A DNA stretch of 33,870 nucleotides from an uncultured Collinsella sp. (GCA_902493615.1 CABUQK010000005.1:1-33870); one strand, 5' to 3'; numbered from the stretch's first letter, positions 15,950-24,668 are shown. Made by a program: numbers and translations. Notes: generated from the letters alone by a model not told the origin.

Positions 15950-17756
15950 AACTCTCATGGGCAGCATCCGCGACTATATGAAAGTCACCGTTGCCACGCC
16001 GTTGCTCGTGCTTGGCGAGGTGCTCTGCGAGATGCTGATTCCATTTATCACCGCCAACCTGATCGACGCCATCAAAGACGGCGCCACCGTAGCCGAGATG
16101 CTTCCCACCGCAGGCTTTTTGGTGCTCATCGCGCTAACATCCCTTGCTTTTGGCGCCGCTGCCGGCGTCACCTGCAGCCATGCGAGTTGCGGCTTCGCCA
16201 AGAACCTGCGTCACGACCTGTTCTACAAGATCCAGACGTTCAGCTTTGCCAACATCGATGAGTTCTCGAGCTCCTCGCTCGTCACGCGCCTGACCACTGA
16301 CATCAACAACGTGCAGCAGGCCTTTATGATGATCATCCGTATCGCCGTGCGCGCGCCGCTGGTATTGATCTTCGCCTTTACCATGGCGTTTATCATGGGC
16401 GGCAGCGTTGCCATGGTCTACCTGGTCATCATTCCGCTGCTGGGCTTTGGACTGTTCTTTATCATCTTTAAGGTGCGCCCCATCTTCTCGCGCGTGTTCC
16501 ACAAGTACGACGCCCTTAACGAGTCCGTCGAGGAAAACGTCACCGGCATGCGCGTAGTCAAGAGCTATGTGCGCGAAGACTTTGAGAAGGAAAAGTTCGC
16601 GACCGCAGCACGAGACGTCCAGATGGACTTCACCCGCGCCGAGAAGCTGCTCGCCTTTAACAACCCCATGATGAACATCTGCGTCAACGGCGCGTTTGTC
16701 GTCATCATCTACCTGGGCTCCAAGCTCATCATCACGAGCCAGGGCACGCTGTTCGACGTGGGCCAGCTCTCCTCGATCTTTACCTATGGCTTCCAGATCC
16801 TCATGAGCCTGATGCAGCTGTCGATGATCTTTGTCATGGTGACCATGGCCGACGAATCGGCGCACCGCATTACCGAGGTGCTGGCCGCCGAGCCCACGAT
16901 CGCCGATCCCGCCGAGCCCGTGCTCGAGGTCGCCGACGGTTCCATCGACTTTGACCACGTAAGCTTTAAGTATTCCGCGCATGCGAAGCGCCAGGCGCTC
17001 GACGATATCGACCTGCACATTAAGAGCGGCGAGACCATCGGCATCATCGGCGGTACCGGCTCGGCCAAGTCCACGCTTGTAAACCTCATCGCCCGTCTGT
17101 ACGACGCCACCGAAGGCACCGTGCGCGTGGGCGGCATGGACGTACGCGACTACGACTTGGACGCCCTGCGCCACCAGGTCGCCATGGTGCTACAGAAAAA
17201 CGTGCTGTTTAGCGGCACCATCGCCGAGAACCTGCGTTGGGGCGACCCGAACGCCACCGACGAAGAGGTCCGCGAGGCCGCGCATCTGGCCTGCGCCGAC
17301 GAGTTTGTCGACGGCTTCCCCAAGGGCTACGACACCTGGATCGAGCAGGGCGGCTCCAATGTCTCCGGCGGCCAGAAGCAGCGCCTGTGCATTGCGCGCG
17401 CCCTGCTGCGTCGCCCCAAGATCTTGATCCTGGACGACTCCACCAGCGCCGTCGACACCAAGACCGACGCCAAGATTCGCGCAGGGTTGGCAAGCTATCT
17501 ACCCAACACGACCAAGCTCATCATCGCCCAGCGCATCAGCTCCGTGCAGGACGCCGATCGCATCATCGTCATGGAGGGCGGCCGCATCGCTCAGATCGGC
17601 AGCCATGACGAGCTACTCAAGACGAGCGAGATCTACCGCGAGACCTTCACCTCGCAAAACAAGATGTCTTCCGAAGGCGAAGGAGCCGTCGAGGCCGACA
17701 CCGAGACATCCGCAACGCAAGCTCAGACCCAGGAAGGAGGCGAGGCACATGAGTAA
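15942..17756 (+). CDS. Heterodimeric ABC exporter, subunit 1 (degenerate ATP site)
   Basis: A membrane half-transporter of 604 residues: six-helix export domain (about 1-310) fused to an ATPase domain (about 335-575). Walker A is GGTGSAKST near residue 370, the signature is the canonical VSGGQ near 473, and Walker B is LILDDSTSAVD near 495. The residue after the Walker B aspartate is D instead of the catalytic E, which marks the non-hydrolysing site of heterodimeric exporters such as BmrCD, LmrCD and TM287/288. It overlaps marR by eight bases and the second subunit by eight bases. Role inferred: multidrug or peptide/lipid export. Confidence 0.93.
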   Translation: MIKTLMGSIRDYMKVTVATPLLVLGEVLCEMLIPFITANLIDAIKDGATVAEMLPTAGFLVLIALTSLAFGAAAGVTCSHASCGFAKNLRHDLFYKIQTFSFANIDEFSSSSLVTRLTTDINNVQQAFMMIIRIAVRAPLVLIFAFTMAFIMGGSVAMVYLVIIPLLGFGLFFIIFKVRPIFSRVFHKYDALNESVEENVTGMRVVKSYVREDFEKEKFATAARDVQMDFTRAEKLLAFNNPMMNICVNGAFVVIIYLGSKLIITSQGTLFDVGQLSSIFTYGFQILMSLMQLSMIFVMVTMADESAHRITEVLAAEPTIADPAEPVLEVADGSIDFDHVSFKYSAHAKRQALDDIDLHIKSGETIGIIGGTGSAKSTLVNLIARLYDATEGTVRVGGMDVRDYDLDALRHQVAMVLQKNVLFSGTIAENLRWGDPNATDEEVREAAHLACADEFVDGFPKGYDTWIEQGGSNVSGGQKQRLCIARALLRRPKILILDDSTSAVDTKTDAKIRAGLASYLPNTTKLIIAQRISSVQDADRIIVMEGGRIAQIGSHDELLKTSEIYRETFTSQNKMSSEGEGAVEADTETSATQAQTQEGGEAHE

Positions 17757-19668
17757 GGCAACGACCGCCGAGCGCGCACTCAACCGCAAGGGTGGCACCA
17801 TGTCGCGCCTCATCAAGACGCTCTTTGGCTTCTACCCCGTGCTTTTGCCCCTCGTCGTCGTCGGCGTGGTACTCTGCGCCATCATCAACTCCATCGGCGC
17901 GACCTTCCTTCAGAGCGCCCTGCAGATTATTAGCGAATCGTGGCAGTCGGGCGATTGGGAAGCCGCGCAGCCCAAGATCGCACAGCTCGTGACCACCCTC
18001 GCCTGCATCTACGGCATCGGCATCCTGTCTTCGCTCTTCTGGAACCGCGCCATGGCCATCGTCACGCAGGGCTCGCTGGAGAAGCTGCGCGAGAAGATGT
18101 TCAACCGTATGCAGGACCTGCCGATTCGCTACTTCGACACGCACCAGCGCGGCGACATCATGAGCCACTACACCAACGACATCGACACGCTGCGCCAGAT
18201 GATCAGCCAGTCGCTGCCCAACCTGCTCATGACGACCATCGTCATCGTCACGGTGTTCTTTATCATGCTGTACTACAGCGTGTGGATGTGCCTGGTCATT
18301 GTGGCCGGCGTCGCCTTTATGACCTTTATGACCAAGCTGCTCGGCTCCAACTCCGCGCGCTTCTTTATTGCGCAGCAGACCGAGCTCGGCGTGGTCGAGG
18401 GCCATATCGAGGAAGTCATGAACGGCCAGAAGGTCGTCAAGGCATTCTGCCACGAGTCTGCCGCCGAGGCCGATTTTGACGAGCGCAACGAAAAGCTCTT
18501 CGAGGTCTCGCAGAAGGCCAACATGTACGCCAACATCCTCATGCCCATCCTTATGAACCTGGGCAACCTGCTCTACGTGCTGGTGGCCCTTGCCGGCGGC
18601 ATTTTCCTGGCACTGGGCGTGCCCAACCTGAGCATCTCGGGCATGGCGCTGTCCATCGCCGTCGTGGTGCCGTTCCTCAACATGACCAAACAGTTCTGCG
18701 GACAGATCGGTCAGATCTCGCAGCAGATCAACGCCGTGGTCATGGGCCTCGCCGGCGCCGACCGCATCTTTGAGCTCATCGACGAGAAGCCCGAGACCGA
18801 CGAAGGCTACGTGACGCTCGTCAACGCGCAGGTGAACCCCGATACCTGGCAGCTCGAGGAGGCCGACCACCACACCGGCATGTGGGCGTGGAAGCATCCG
18901 CACCGCGCGACCGGCGAGATCGAGTACGTGCCGCTGCGCGGCGACCTGGTCATGGACAACGTCGACTTTGGCTACACGCCCGACCACGAGGTGCTGCACG
19001 GCGTGTCCGTGTTTGCCAAGCCGGGCCAGAAGGTCGCGTTTGTCGGCGCCACCGGTGCGGGCAAGACGACCATCACCAACCTCATCAACCGCTTCTACGA
19101 CATTGCCGACGGCAAGATCCGCTACGACGGCATCAACGTCAACAAGATCCGCAAGGCCGATCTGCGCCGCTCGCTGGGCGTGGTGCTGCAGGACGTGAAC
19201 CTGTTCACCGGCACCGTGATGGACAACATCCGCTACGGCAATCTGGACGCCACCGACGAGGAGTGCATCGCGGCGGCCAAGCTCGCCGGCGCAGACGACT
19301 TTATCACCCGCCTGCCCGACGGCTACGACACCATGCTCACCGGCAACGGCGCTCAGCTGTCGCAGGGCCAGCGCCAGCTGATCTCGATCGCGCGCGCCGC
19401 TGTTGCCGATCCGCCGGCAATGATTCTGGACGAGGCTACGTCGAGCATTGACACCCGCACCGAGGCCATCGTGCAGGCGGGCATGGATAAGCTCATGGAA
19501 GGTCGCACGACGTTTGTCATCGCGCACCGCCTCTCCACCGTGCGCAACTCCGACGCGATTATCTGCCTGGACCACGGCCGCATCATCGAGCGTGGCAACC
19601 ACGACGAGCTGATCGCCAAGCGCGGGTATTACTACCAGCTCTATACCGGAGCGTTTGAGCTGGAGTAG
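17749..19668 (+). CDS. Heterodimeric ABC exporter, subunit 2 (catalytic ATP site)
   Basis: A 639-residue partner of the preceding gene, with six transmembrane helices followed by an ATPase domain. Walker A is GATGAGKTT near residue 434, the signature is the variant LSQGQ near 536, and Walker B is MILDEATSSID with the catalytic glutamate. The altered signature here pairs with the D-containing Walker B of subunit 1 to make the degenerate site, while this Walker B pairs with the intact VSGGQ. An insert of about 35 residues (LEEADHHTGMWAWKHPHRAT) precedes the ATPase domain. ATG at 17749 has AGGAGG upstream and overlaps subunit 1. Confidence 0.93.
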   Translation: MSKATTAERALNRKGGTMSRLIKTLFGFYPVLLPLVVVGVVLCAIINSIGATFLQSALQIISESWQSGDWEAAQPKIAQLVTTLACIYGIGILSSLFWNRAMAIVTQGSLEKLREKMFNRMQDLPIRYFDTHQRGDIMSHYTNDIDTLRQMISQSLPNLLMTTIVIVTVFFIMLYYSVWMCLVIVAGVAFMTFMTKLLGSNSARFFIAQQTELGVVEGHIEEVMNGQKVVKAFCHESAAEADFDERNEKLFEVSQKANMYANILMPILMNLGNLLYVLVALAGGIFLALGVPNLSISGMALSIAVVVPFLNMTKQFCGQIGQISQQINAVVMGLAGADRIFELIDEKPETDEGYVTLVNAQVNPDTWQLEEADHHTGMWAWKHPHRATGEIEYVPLRGDLVMDNVDFGYTPDHEVLHGVSVFAKPGQKVAFVGATGAGKTTITNLINRFYDIADGKIRYDGINVNKIRKADLRRSLGVVLQDVNLFTGTVMDNIRYGNLDATDEECIAAAKLAGADDFITRLPDGYDTMLTGNGAQLSQGQRQLISIARAAVADPPAMILDEATSSIDTRTEAIVQAGMDKLMEGRTTFVIAHRLSTVRNSDAIICLDHGRIIERGNHDELIAKRGYYYQLYTGAFELE

Positions 19669-19687
19669 TTCGGCTCGCCGAGATGGC

Positions 19688-19752
19688 CGATTTGCCGCTC
19701 ATTCGTCGGGCATGACCCTAAGGTCAATGCCCTCCTCTTTCGGGGCAAATCG
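19688..19752. repeat. Structured repeat element, copy 3 (inverted, hairpin part only)
   Basis: On the minus strand this reads GGGCAT-T-GACC, loop TTAG, GGTC-ATGCCC (19708-19732), the same bulged hairpin as copies 1 and 2. It is enclosed by CGATTTGCC (19688-19696) and GGCAAATCG (19744-19752). It lies just after the ABC exporter. Confidence 0.7.
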
Positions 19753-19794
19753 ACTCATCTCATCGACCCGAACACGACATGGCGCAACATACAA

Positions 19795-19831
19795 GGCCCC
19801 CGCAGTTCATACGAGCTGCGGGGGCCTTTTT
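19795..19831 (+). terminator. Rho-independent terminator after the ABC exporter
   Basis: Perfect 11-bp stem GGCCCCCGCAG/CTGCGGGGGCC (19795-19805, 19816-19826) with a 10-base loop, followed by TTTTT. The upstream AA extends pairing, so it may also act weakly for the opposing LysR gene. Confidence 0.88.
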
Positions 19832-19880
19832 GCACCTCAGCTTGATTCGTTCGCCACGAAAACAGTCTTTTGGGACGGGT
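19829..19880. repeat. Dispersed repeat, short ('empty') version
   Basis: TTTGCACCTCAG, then GATTCGTTCGCCACGAAA joined directly to AACAGTCTTTTGGGACGGGT. The same two halves occur at 24454-24487 and 24647-24668, where about 160 bases of fold-back sequence separate them. It ends exactly at the LysR stop codon. Confidence 0.75.
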
Positions 19881-20759
19881 CTACTTGAGAAGTTGAGCCA
19901 TGGCGTTGACGAATTTTTGGACTTGGAGGGTGGGCTCGAGCGGGTAGTGCAGAAAGACTGGCACCTCGCGGCCGCACAGGAACGGCACGCCCACAAAGGC
20001 CGGGTGCACCCCCGACCACGCTCCGCAGGTGAGCACCGCGTCACCCTTTTCCTCCGCCTCGTTAAAGAGCGCAAAGTCGAAGCTATCCACGTCGATCACA
20101 TCCACGCCGCCGTCGGCCAACAGATCGATACGCAGGCTGTCCATAGCGTCGTTGCCGTGACGGAGCACGCGCAGGCGCTTGCCCTCCAGGTCGGCAACCG
20201 TGATGCGCGTCTTGCGCGCCAGCGGGCTCGTGCGCGGCAGGTCGATATAAAACGGCACGTTGACAATGCGGAGCTTTTGGCAGGTGTCGCCCCAGCGCGG
20301 AGTCGAAAAACTCGACTGCACTACATCCACCTCGCGGCCAAGGCTGCGCATGACGGATTCGCGCTCGTCGTAGAGATCGCTTACCGGCACGATCTCAAAT
20401 CGCAGCGACGGTTCCAAATCGTGGATGCCCGTCCACATCGACAGCGTTTGACGCCCCGGACACATCATCGACACGCCCAGGCGCACGGCACCGCCATCGC
20501 CCGCCGCGCGCCGGGCACGGCGCAGCGCGTCCTCGGACTGCCGCATGATCGAGCGCGCATCGTCCACCAGCAGTGCGCCGGCCGGCGTCGCCTTGACGCC
20601 CGAGTGCGAGCGTTCGAACAGCGTGATGCCGAACTCGGCCTCGAAGCCCGACACCTGCTTGACGAGCGCCGGAGTCGACACGCGCAATTTTGCCGCCGCA
20701 CGCGAGAAGCTTCCCAGCTCCGCGGCGGCCGATATGGCCTCAAGTCGTCGATCGTACAC
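19881..20759 (-). CDS. LysR-family transcriptional regulator
   Basis: A 292-residue regulator. The N-terminal helix-turn-helix reads SFSRAAAKLRVSTPALVKQVSGFEAEFGITLFERS over residues 16-50, and the rest is a LysR-type effector domain. The GTG at 20759 is chosen because GGGAG stands six bases upstream and the protein then starts YDRRLEAISAAAE, the normal LysR opening. The ATG at 20792 adds 11 basic residues and has no RBS. It is divergent from the SDR-MFS-oxidoreductase genes and probably controls them. Upstream of the start lies a C8 tract within a possible short leader reading frame. Confidence 0.88.
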   Translation of the reverse strand: MYDRRLEAISAAAELGSFSRAAAKLRVSTPALVKQVSGFEAEFGITLFERSHSGVKATPAGALLVDDARSIMRQSEDALRRARRAAGDGGAVRLGVSMMCPGRQTLSMWTGIHDLEPSLRFEIVPVSDLYDERESVMRSLGREVDVVQSSFSTPRWGDTCQKLRIVNVPFYIDLPRTSPLARKTRITVADLEGKRLRVLRHGNDAMDSLRIDLLADGGVDVIDVDSFDFALFNEAEEKGDAVLTCGAWSGVHPAFVGVPFLCGREVPVFLHYPLEPTLQVQKFVNAMAQLLK

Positions 20760-20801
20760 GTCAATCTCCCGTTTTCGCGCCCGTGACCGCATGGTGCCAC
20801 A

Positions 20802-20809
20802 GGGGGGGG
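20802..20809. repeat. G8/C8 homopolymer tract in the LysR leader
   Basis: Eight C on the LysR strand, 43-50 bases upstream of the GTG start. A frame opening at a GTG (minus strand, near 20827) passes through the tract and ends at a TGA one base before the lysR GTG; at seven or ten C it would fuse to the LysR frame. Confidence 0.8.
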
Positions 20810-20834
20810 TTGTTTTCGCAGGTCACGCGCTCAA

Positions 20835-20864
20835 TTGAGAATAAACTGCATCGCACAGTATAAA
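20835..20864 (+). promoter_or_regulatory. Candidate promoter of the SDR-MFS-oxidoreductase operon
   Basis: TTGAGA (20835-20840), an 18-base spacer and TATAAA (20859-20864), about 130 bases before the SDR start. CAATTGAGAATAAACTG around the -35 could hold a LysR-type site, but none is clearly defined. Confidence 0.5.
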
Positions 20865-20942
20865 CCTACGGTTAACGCCATTCTAACAAATATGCAATTC
20901 ACCTGCGCAAATGCAAAGCATACGATAACCAGCGAAAACCAC

Positions 20943-20969
20943 GTGGGTCGGTTAATGGGAGCGACCCAC
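20943..20969 (+). other. Leader hairpin before the SDR gene
   Basis: GTGGGTCG (20943-20950) and CGACCCAC (20962-20969) form a perfect 8-bp stem with an 11-base loop, ending 26 bases before the ATG. There is no T-run, so an mRNA-stability or regulatory role is more likely than termination. Confidence 0.5.
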
Positions 20970-20995
20970 CGGGAGGCACAAGAAGGGAAGTTCCT

Positions 20996-21877
20996 ATGAG
21001 CAATTGGCTTAAGCTCGAGGGCGATGTCTGCGCCGTGACTGGCGCGCTCGGCGGTATGGGCGCCGAGATCTGCCGCGAGTTCGCCCGCAATGGCGCCAAC
21101 GTCGTCCTACTCGATCTGGACGAGGAAAAGGTCAAGGCCGCTGCCGCCGACCTCGCTGCCGAGTTTGGCATCCACGCCGAGGGTTACAAGATGAACGCCA
21201 CTGACGAGGCCGAGGTTCAGGCTGCCGTCGACGCCACCATCGCCAACTTCGGCCGCGTCGACGTCCTCGTCAACACCGCCGGCATCCTGCGCTTCGCCGC
21301 CATGGAGGACCTGCCGCTAAGCGACTGGGAGCAGGTGCTCAACGTCAACCTCACCGGTTACTTCATCACCTCGCAGCGCTTTGGTCGCGAGATGATCAAG
21401 GCCGGCCAGGGTCGCCTGGTGCACATCTCGACCGTCGCCAGCCACTCCCCCGAGACGTTCTCGGGCGTGTACAGCTCCACCAAGGCCGGCGTCAACATGA
21501 TGTCCAAGATGCTCGCCGCCGAGTGGGGCCCCTACGGCGTCCGCTCCAACTGCGTCGAACCCTGCTTCGTTAAGACCCCGATGTCGGCCAACTTCTACGC
21601 CGACCCCGAGGTCGAAAAGAGCCGCAGCCGTCTGATCGCCACGCGCCGCATCGGCGAGGTCAGCGATATCGCCAACGCCGTCATGTTCCTGGCGTCCAAG
21701 CGCTCGGACTTTACCACCGGCGACGCCATCAAGGTCGACGGCGGCTTCTCCAACATGATGGGCGACCTCACCGCCAAGCCCGGCGGCCGTCGCGCCTATG
21801 CCGACAACTACCTTAAGAACAAGGGTGTCGAGCTCTGGTCCGACGAGTCCGGCGTCGCCAAGCCGACTGACCAGTAA
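20996..21877 (+). CDS. Short-chain dehydrogenase/reductase (SDR), NAD-type
   Basis: A 293-residue cytosolic oxidoreductase of the classical SDR family. It has the dinucleotide motif TGALGGMG at residues 15-22, an acidic end of beta-2 (LLDLDEEK) that favours NAD over NADP, NTAG, a catalytic serine in HISTVAS, the YSSTK catalytic pair and the C-terminal DGGFS. It is about 40 residues longer than the usual 250, with a tail after DGGFSNMMGD (AKPGGRRAYADNYLKNKG). ATG at 20996 follows AGAAGGGAAG. It is first in an operon with an MFS transporter and a Gfo/Idh/MocA dehydrogenase. Substrate unknown: polyol, sugar acid or a hydroxysteroid are possible. Confidence 0.92.
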   Translation: MSNWLKLEGDVCAVTGALGGMGAEICREFARNGANVVLLDLDEEKVKAAAADLAAEFGIHAEGYKMNATDEAEVQAAVDATIANFGRVDVLVNTAGILRFAAMEDLPLSDWEQVLNVNLTGYFITSQRFGREMIKAGQGRLVHISTVASHSPETFSGVYSSTKAGVNMMSKMLAAEWGPYGVRSNCVEPCFVKTPMSANFYADPEVEKSRSRLIATRRIGEVSDIANAVMFLASKRSDFTTGDAIKVDGGFSNMMGDLTAKPGGRRAYADNYLKNKGVELWSDESGVAKPTDQ

Positions 21878-21943
21878 ACCAACCTAACAGGGAGGCCCCG
21901 CGGACACGCCCGCCCCTCCCCCGTATCGATGAGAAAGAGTCCA

Positions 21944-23200
21944 ATGGCTTCCACCAACTCCAACAAGGGTCGCGCCGTCGTGCTTTCCGCCGCGTGCGTC
22001 ACCATGTTCTTCATCAGCTCCATCGCGCTGTATTCCGTCGTGAGCAAGAACCTGCTCGCCGTCTACCCCGAGTGGTCGAGCGCCCTTACCTGGGCGTTCC
22101 CCGTCTTCCAGACCATCATGGCCGTGACGGGCATCTTCGCCGGCCGCATCTCCGATAAGATCGGCCCGCGCAACGTCGTGATCGCCGCCGCCGTGTGCTA
22201 CGGCGTGGGCTGGTTCATGTCCGGCACCGTCACCGAGCCCTGGCAGTTCTACCTGTGGTTCTCGCTCGTCGCCGCCGTCGGCAACGGCCTGGGCTACAAC
22301 CCGGCGCTCACCACCGGCCAAAAGTGGTTCATCGATAAGAAGGGTCTCGCCTCCGGCATCACCCTGGCCGCTTCGACCGCCGGCCCCGCCGTGCTGTCCC
22401 CGGTGCTCGCCTCACTGCTCATCCCGAGCCTGGGCATCTTTGGCGCCCTCAAGGCGCTCGGCGTCATCTTCTTTGTGACGATCGCCGCCTCCGCCCTTTT
22501 CCTGAAGGCCCCCGAGGCCGGCTGGCTGCCCGAGGGCTTCGAGGCCCCCAAGGGTGGCGCGCACGCCGGCACCTTCGGCGACCTCACCCCGGGCGAGATG
22601 GTCAAGACCCCGCGCTTCTGGGTCCTCATCGTCACCTTCGCCTTTGCCGCCACCGCGGGCACCCTGCTCGTGGGCAAGGTTGCCTCCATCGCCGCCGTCC
22701 AGCTCTTCGCCGACCCCACGAGCGCCGCTGCCGTCGCCCTCGGCGGCGTGGTAGTCTCCGTCAACACCTGCGCCAACCTGGTCGGCCGTCTGTCCTTTGG
22801 TCAGATCATCGACAAGCTCGGTGCCTACAAGTCGCTGCTCATCAGCCTTGTCGTCACCATCGTCGCCCTCGTCATCATGTCGATGAGCTTTACGCAGGGT
22901 ATGTTCTTTGTGGCGCTCGCCCTGCTCGGCTTTAGCTTTGGCGCCCTGCTCGTCATCTACCCGCCGCTCACCGGCGGCGCCTTTGGCACCAGCAACATCG
23001 GTGTCAACTACGGCATCATGTTTTTGGGCTACGCCGCTTCCACCTGGATCAGCCAGCCCATCACCGCCGTGCTGTATCACGCCGAGGCCGGCAGCGCCGC
23101 CTACCAGCAGTCCTTCTACGGCGCTATTGTGATCGCCGCCATCGCCGTCGTGCTCACCGTCTACATGATGGTCTCCGACAGCAAGAAGAAGTCTGCCTAG
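21944..23200 (+). CDS. MFS transporter, oxalate/formate antiporter (OFA)-like
   Basis: A 12-helix permease of about 418 residues. The loop 2-3 motif is GRISDKIGPRNV; the sequence GNGLGYNPALTTGQKWFIDKKGLASGI is typical of the OFA/YhjX-like group of anion and carboxylate carriers. A central cytosolic loop (EAPKGGAHAGTFGDLTPGEMVKTPRFW) follows helix 6. ATG at 21944 is preferred, with AGAAAGAG before it; ATG at 21929 is the alternative. It sits between two dehydrogenases, 66 bases after the SDR, so it most likely brings in the compound they oxidise. Confidence 0.9.
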   Translation: MASTNSNKGRAVVLSAACVTMFFISSIALYSVVSKNLLAVYPEWSSALTWAFPVFQTIMAVTGIFAGRISDKIGPRNVVIAAAVCYGVGWFMSGTVTEPWQFYLWFSLVAAVGNGLGYNPALTTGQKWFIDKKGLASGITLAASTAGPAVLSPVLASLLIPSLGIFGALKALGVIFFVTIAASALFLKAPEAGWLPEGFEAPKGGAHAGTFGDLTPGEMVKTPRFWVLIVTFAFAATAGTLLVGKVASIAAVQLFADPTSAAAVALGGVVVSVNTCANLVGRLSFGQIIDKLGAYKSLLISLVVTIVALVIMSMSFTQGMFFVALALLGFSFGALLVIYPPLTGGAFGTSNIGVNYGIMFLGYAASTWISQPITAVLYHAEAGSAAYQQSFYGAIVIAAIAVVLTVYMMVSDSKKKSA

Positions 23201-23208
23201 TTTTACCG

Positions 23209-23239
23209 ATGCGACAAAGGGACGGCCCCTTTGTCGCAT
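23209..23239. repeat. GACAAAGGG palindrome, copy before the Gfo/Idh gene
   Basis: Arms ATGCGACAAAGGG (23209-23221) and CCCTTTGTCGCAT (23227-23239) pair perfectly around ACGGC. It lies between the MFS stop and the next RBS and could terminate or stabilise the upstream message. Confidence 0.8.
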
Positions 23240-23269
23240 TCCACCGGTCACCAGTATTAAGGAGTCGAA

Positions 23270-24310
23270 ATGTCTGAGCTCAACCCCGTCCGCATTGCCG
23301 TTATCGGCGCCGGCGCCATGGGCCGCAACCACATCCGCTTTGTCACCGAGGAGCCCGAGGCCGAGCTCGTCGCCATCGCCGACGCCTTTGAGGGCGCCCG
23401 CGCCACGGCCGAGGCCGCCGGCGTGCCGTTTTACACCGATCCCGCCCAGATGATGGACGAGGTCAAGCCCGAGGCCGTCATTATCGCCACCCCCAACGAC
23501 CTGCACTTGGGCGTTGCTCGCGAGGCCGTAAAGCGCAACATCGTGCCGCTGGTCGAAAAGCCGATCTCCAACGATCTTGAGGATGCCCAGGCCTTCGCCG
23601 CCGAGGCCGAGACCGCCGGCGTGCCCGTGCTCGTGGGCCAGCACCGTCGCCACAACCCCTTCGTCAACAAGGCCAAGGAGATCATCGAGTCCGGCGAGCT
23701 GGGCAAGCTTACTGTTTCGAGCTTCCACTACATGATCTATAAGAACGACGAGTATTTCGATGTCGAGTGGCGCCGCAAGAAGGGCGCCGGCCCGATCCTG
23801 GTCAACCTGGTTCACGACGTCGATCTACTCCGCTATCTGCTGGGCGAGCCCGTTGCCGTCCAGGGTATGCAGTCCAGCGCCGCCCGCGGTTTTGAGACCG
23901 AGGACTCCGCCGTGGTCAACGTCCGTTTTGCCGATGGCGCACTTGCGAGCATGACCATCTCCGACGCCACCGCCAGCCCCTGGAACTGGGAGGCAACCGC
24001 TCGCGAGGATCCGCAGTACCGCCCCTTCGACGCCGACGCCTACTTTATCGGCGGCACTAAGGGCGCCCTGTCGCTGCCCCGCCTGCACCAGTTCTCCTAC
24101 GACGGCGCCTCTAACTGGCACAAGCCGCTGCAGATGGAGATCCCGGCTGTGGACCCGGCGCTGCCGCACAAGATGCAGCTCAAGCACTTTGTGAAGGTCG
24201 TCCGCCGCGAGGTCGAGCCCGTCGTGACCCCCGCCGATAACGTCAAGACGCTCACGCTTCTCAACGCCATCAAGGAGGCCGCCGAGACCGGCCAGCTCGT
24301 CGAGCTGTAA
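23270..24310 (+). CDS. Gfo/Idh/MocA-family NAD(P)-dependent oxidoreductase
   Basis: A 346-residue cytosolic dehydrogenase acting on sugars, inositols or related polyols. The N-terminal Rossmann domain begins VIGAGAMGRNHIRF (GxGxxG); the cofactor/catalytic motif EKPIS is near residue 98; the second domain carries NLVHDVDLLRYLLG with the active-site aspartate and histidine region. ATG at 23270 has AAGGAG six bases ahead. It closes the SDR-MFS-oxidoreductase group; 69 bases and a palindrome separate it from the MFS gene, so it may be read from the same promoter or weakly on its own. Exact substrate unknown. Confidence 0.92.
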   Translation: MSELNPVRIAVIGAGAMGRNHIRFVTEEPEAELVAIADAFEGARATAEAAGVPFYTDPAQMMDEVKPEAVIIATPNDLHLGVAREAVKRNIVPLVEKPISNDLEDAQAFAAEAETAGVPVLVGQHRRHNPFVNKAKEIIESGELGKLTVSSFHYMIYKNDEYFDVEWRRKKGAGPILVNLVHDVDLLRYLLGEPVAVQGMQSSAARGFETEDSAVVNVRFADGALASMTISDATASPWNWEATAREDPQYRPFDADAYFIGGTKGALSLPRLHQFSYDGASNWHKPLQMEIPAVDPALPHKMQLKHFVKVVRREVEPVVTPADNVKTLTLLNAIKEAAETGQLVEL

Positions 24311-24382
24311 TGCCTTAAGAGCGGGTCGCGGCAAACTCCCCGCCGAGCGCCTTGGCCCGCCGCCAACAAGCCCCTCTTCTTT

Positions 24383-24417
24383 GCCCCGCGAGCAGCCTCC
24401 TGCCCGCGGGGCCTTTT
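24383..24417 (+). terminator. Terminator after the Gfo/Idh gene
   Basis: GCCCCGCG (24383-24390) pairs with CGCGGGGC (24405-24412), with a 14-base loop, followed by CTTTT. Confidence 0.75.
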
Positions 24418-24453
24418 GCTACCTTGCCGACGATTTTTCTGGAGCGGGGGCTA

Positions 24454-24668
24454 TTTTGCACCTCAGTCTGATTCGTTCGCCACGAAATGGGCCTATCTAC
24501 TACGTTTAACCGATCACCCTCAAGCATGCCGAATTTCGAGAAATAAAAACCGCAGGTAGGCGGGTTGCGTATTTTCGGAAAACCGAGGGATGGTCGACCC
24601 ATATGGTTCAAACGTAGTAGATAGGTCGTTTTCGTGGCGCGGCCCCAAAACAGTCTTTTGGGACGGGT
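24454..24668. repeat. Dispersed repeat, long version with fold-back insert
   Basis: Left half 24454-24487 and right half 24647-24668 match the contiguous repeat at 19829-19880. Between them is an extended palindrome of about 160 bases: CGCCACGAAA and CCTATCTACTACGTTT near the left end (24478-24509) are matched in reverse complement at 24605-24638, and weaker pairing continues inward. It occupies most of the 410-base gap before tex and ends 52 bases upstream of its start. Confidence 0.78.

Noticed and set aside
17647..19602. 651-codon minus-strand open frame opposite the second ABC subunit
   Set aside because: Shadow of the ABC gene, which has all ATPase motifs on the plus strand; the antisense product is His/Asp/Val-rich and unlike any protein.
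22412..23815. Long minus-strand open frame across the MFS and Gfo/Idh genes
   Set aside because: Spans two well-supported plus-strand genes and their gap; composition is typical of antisense to high-GC codons.
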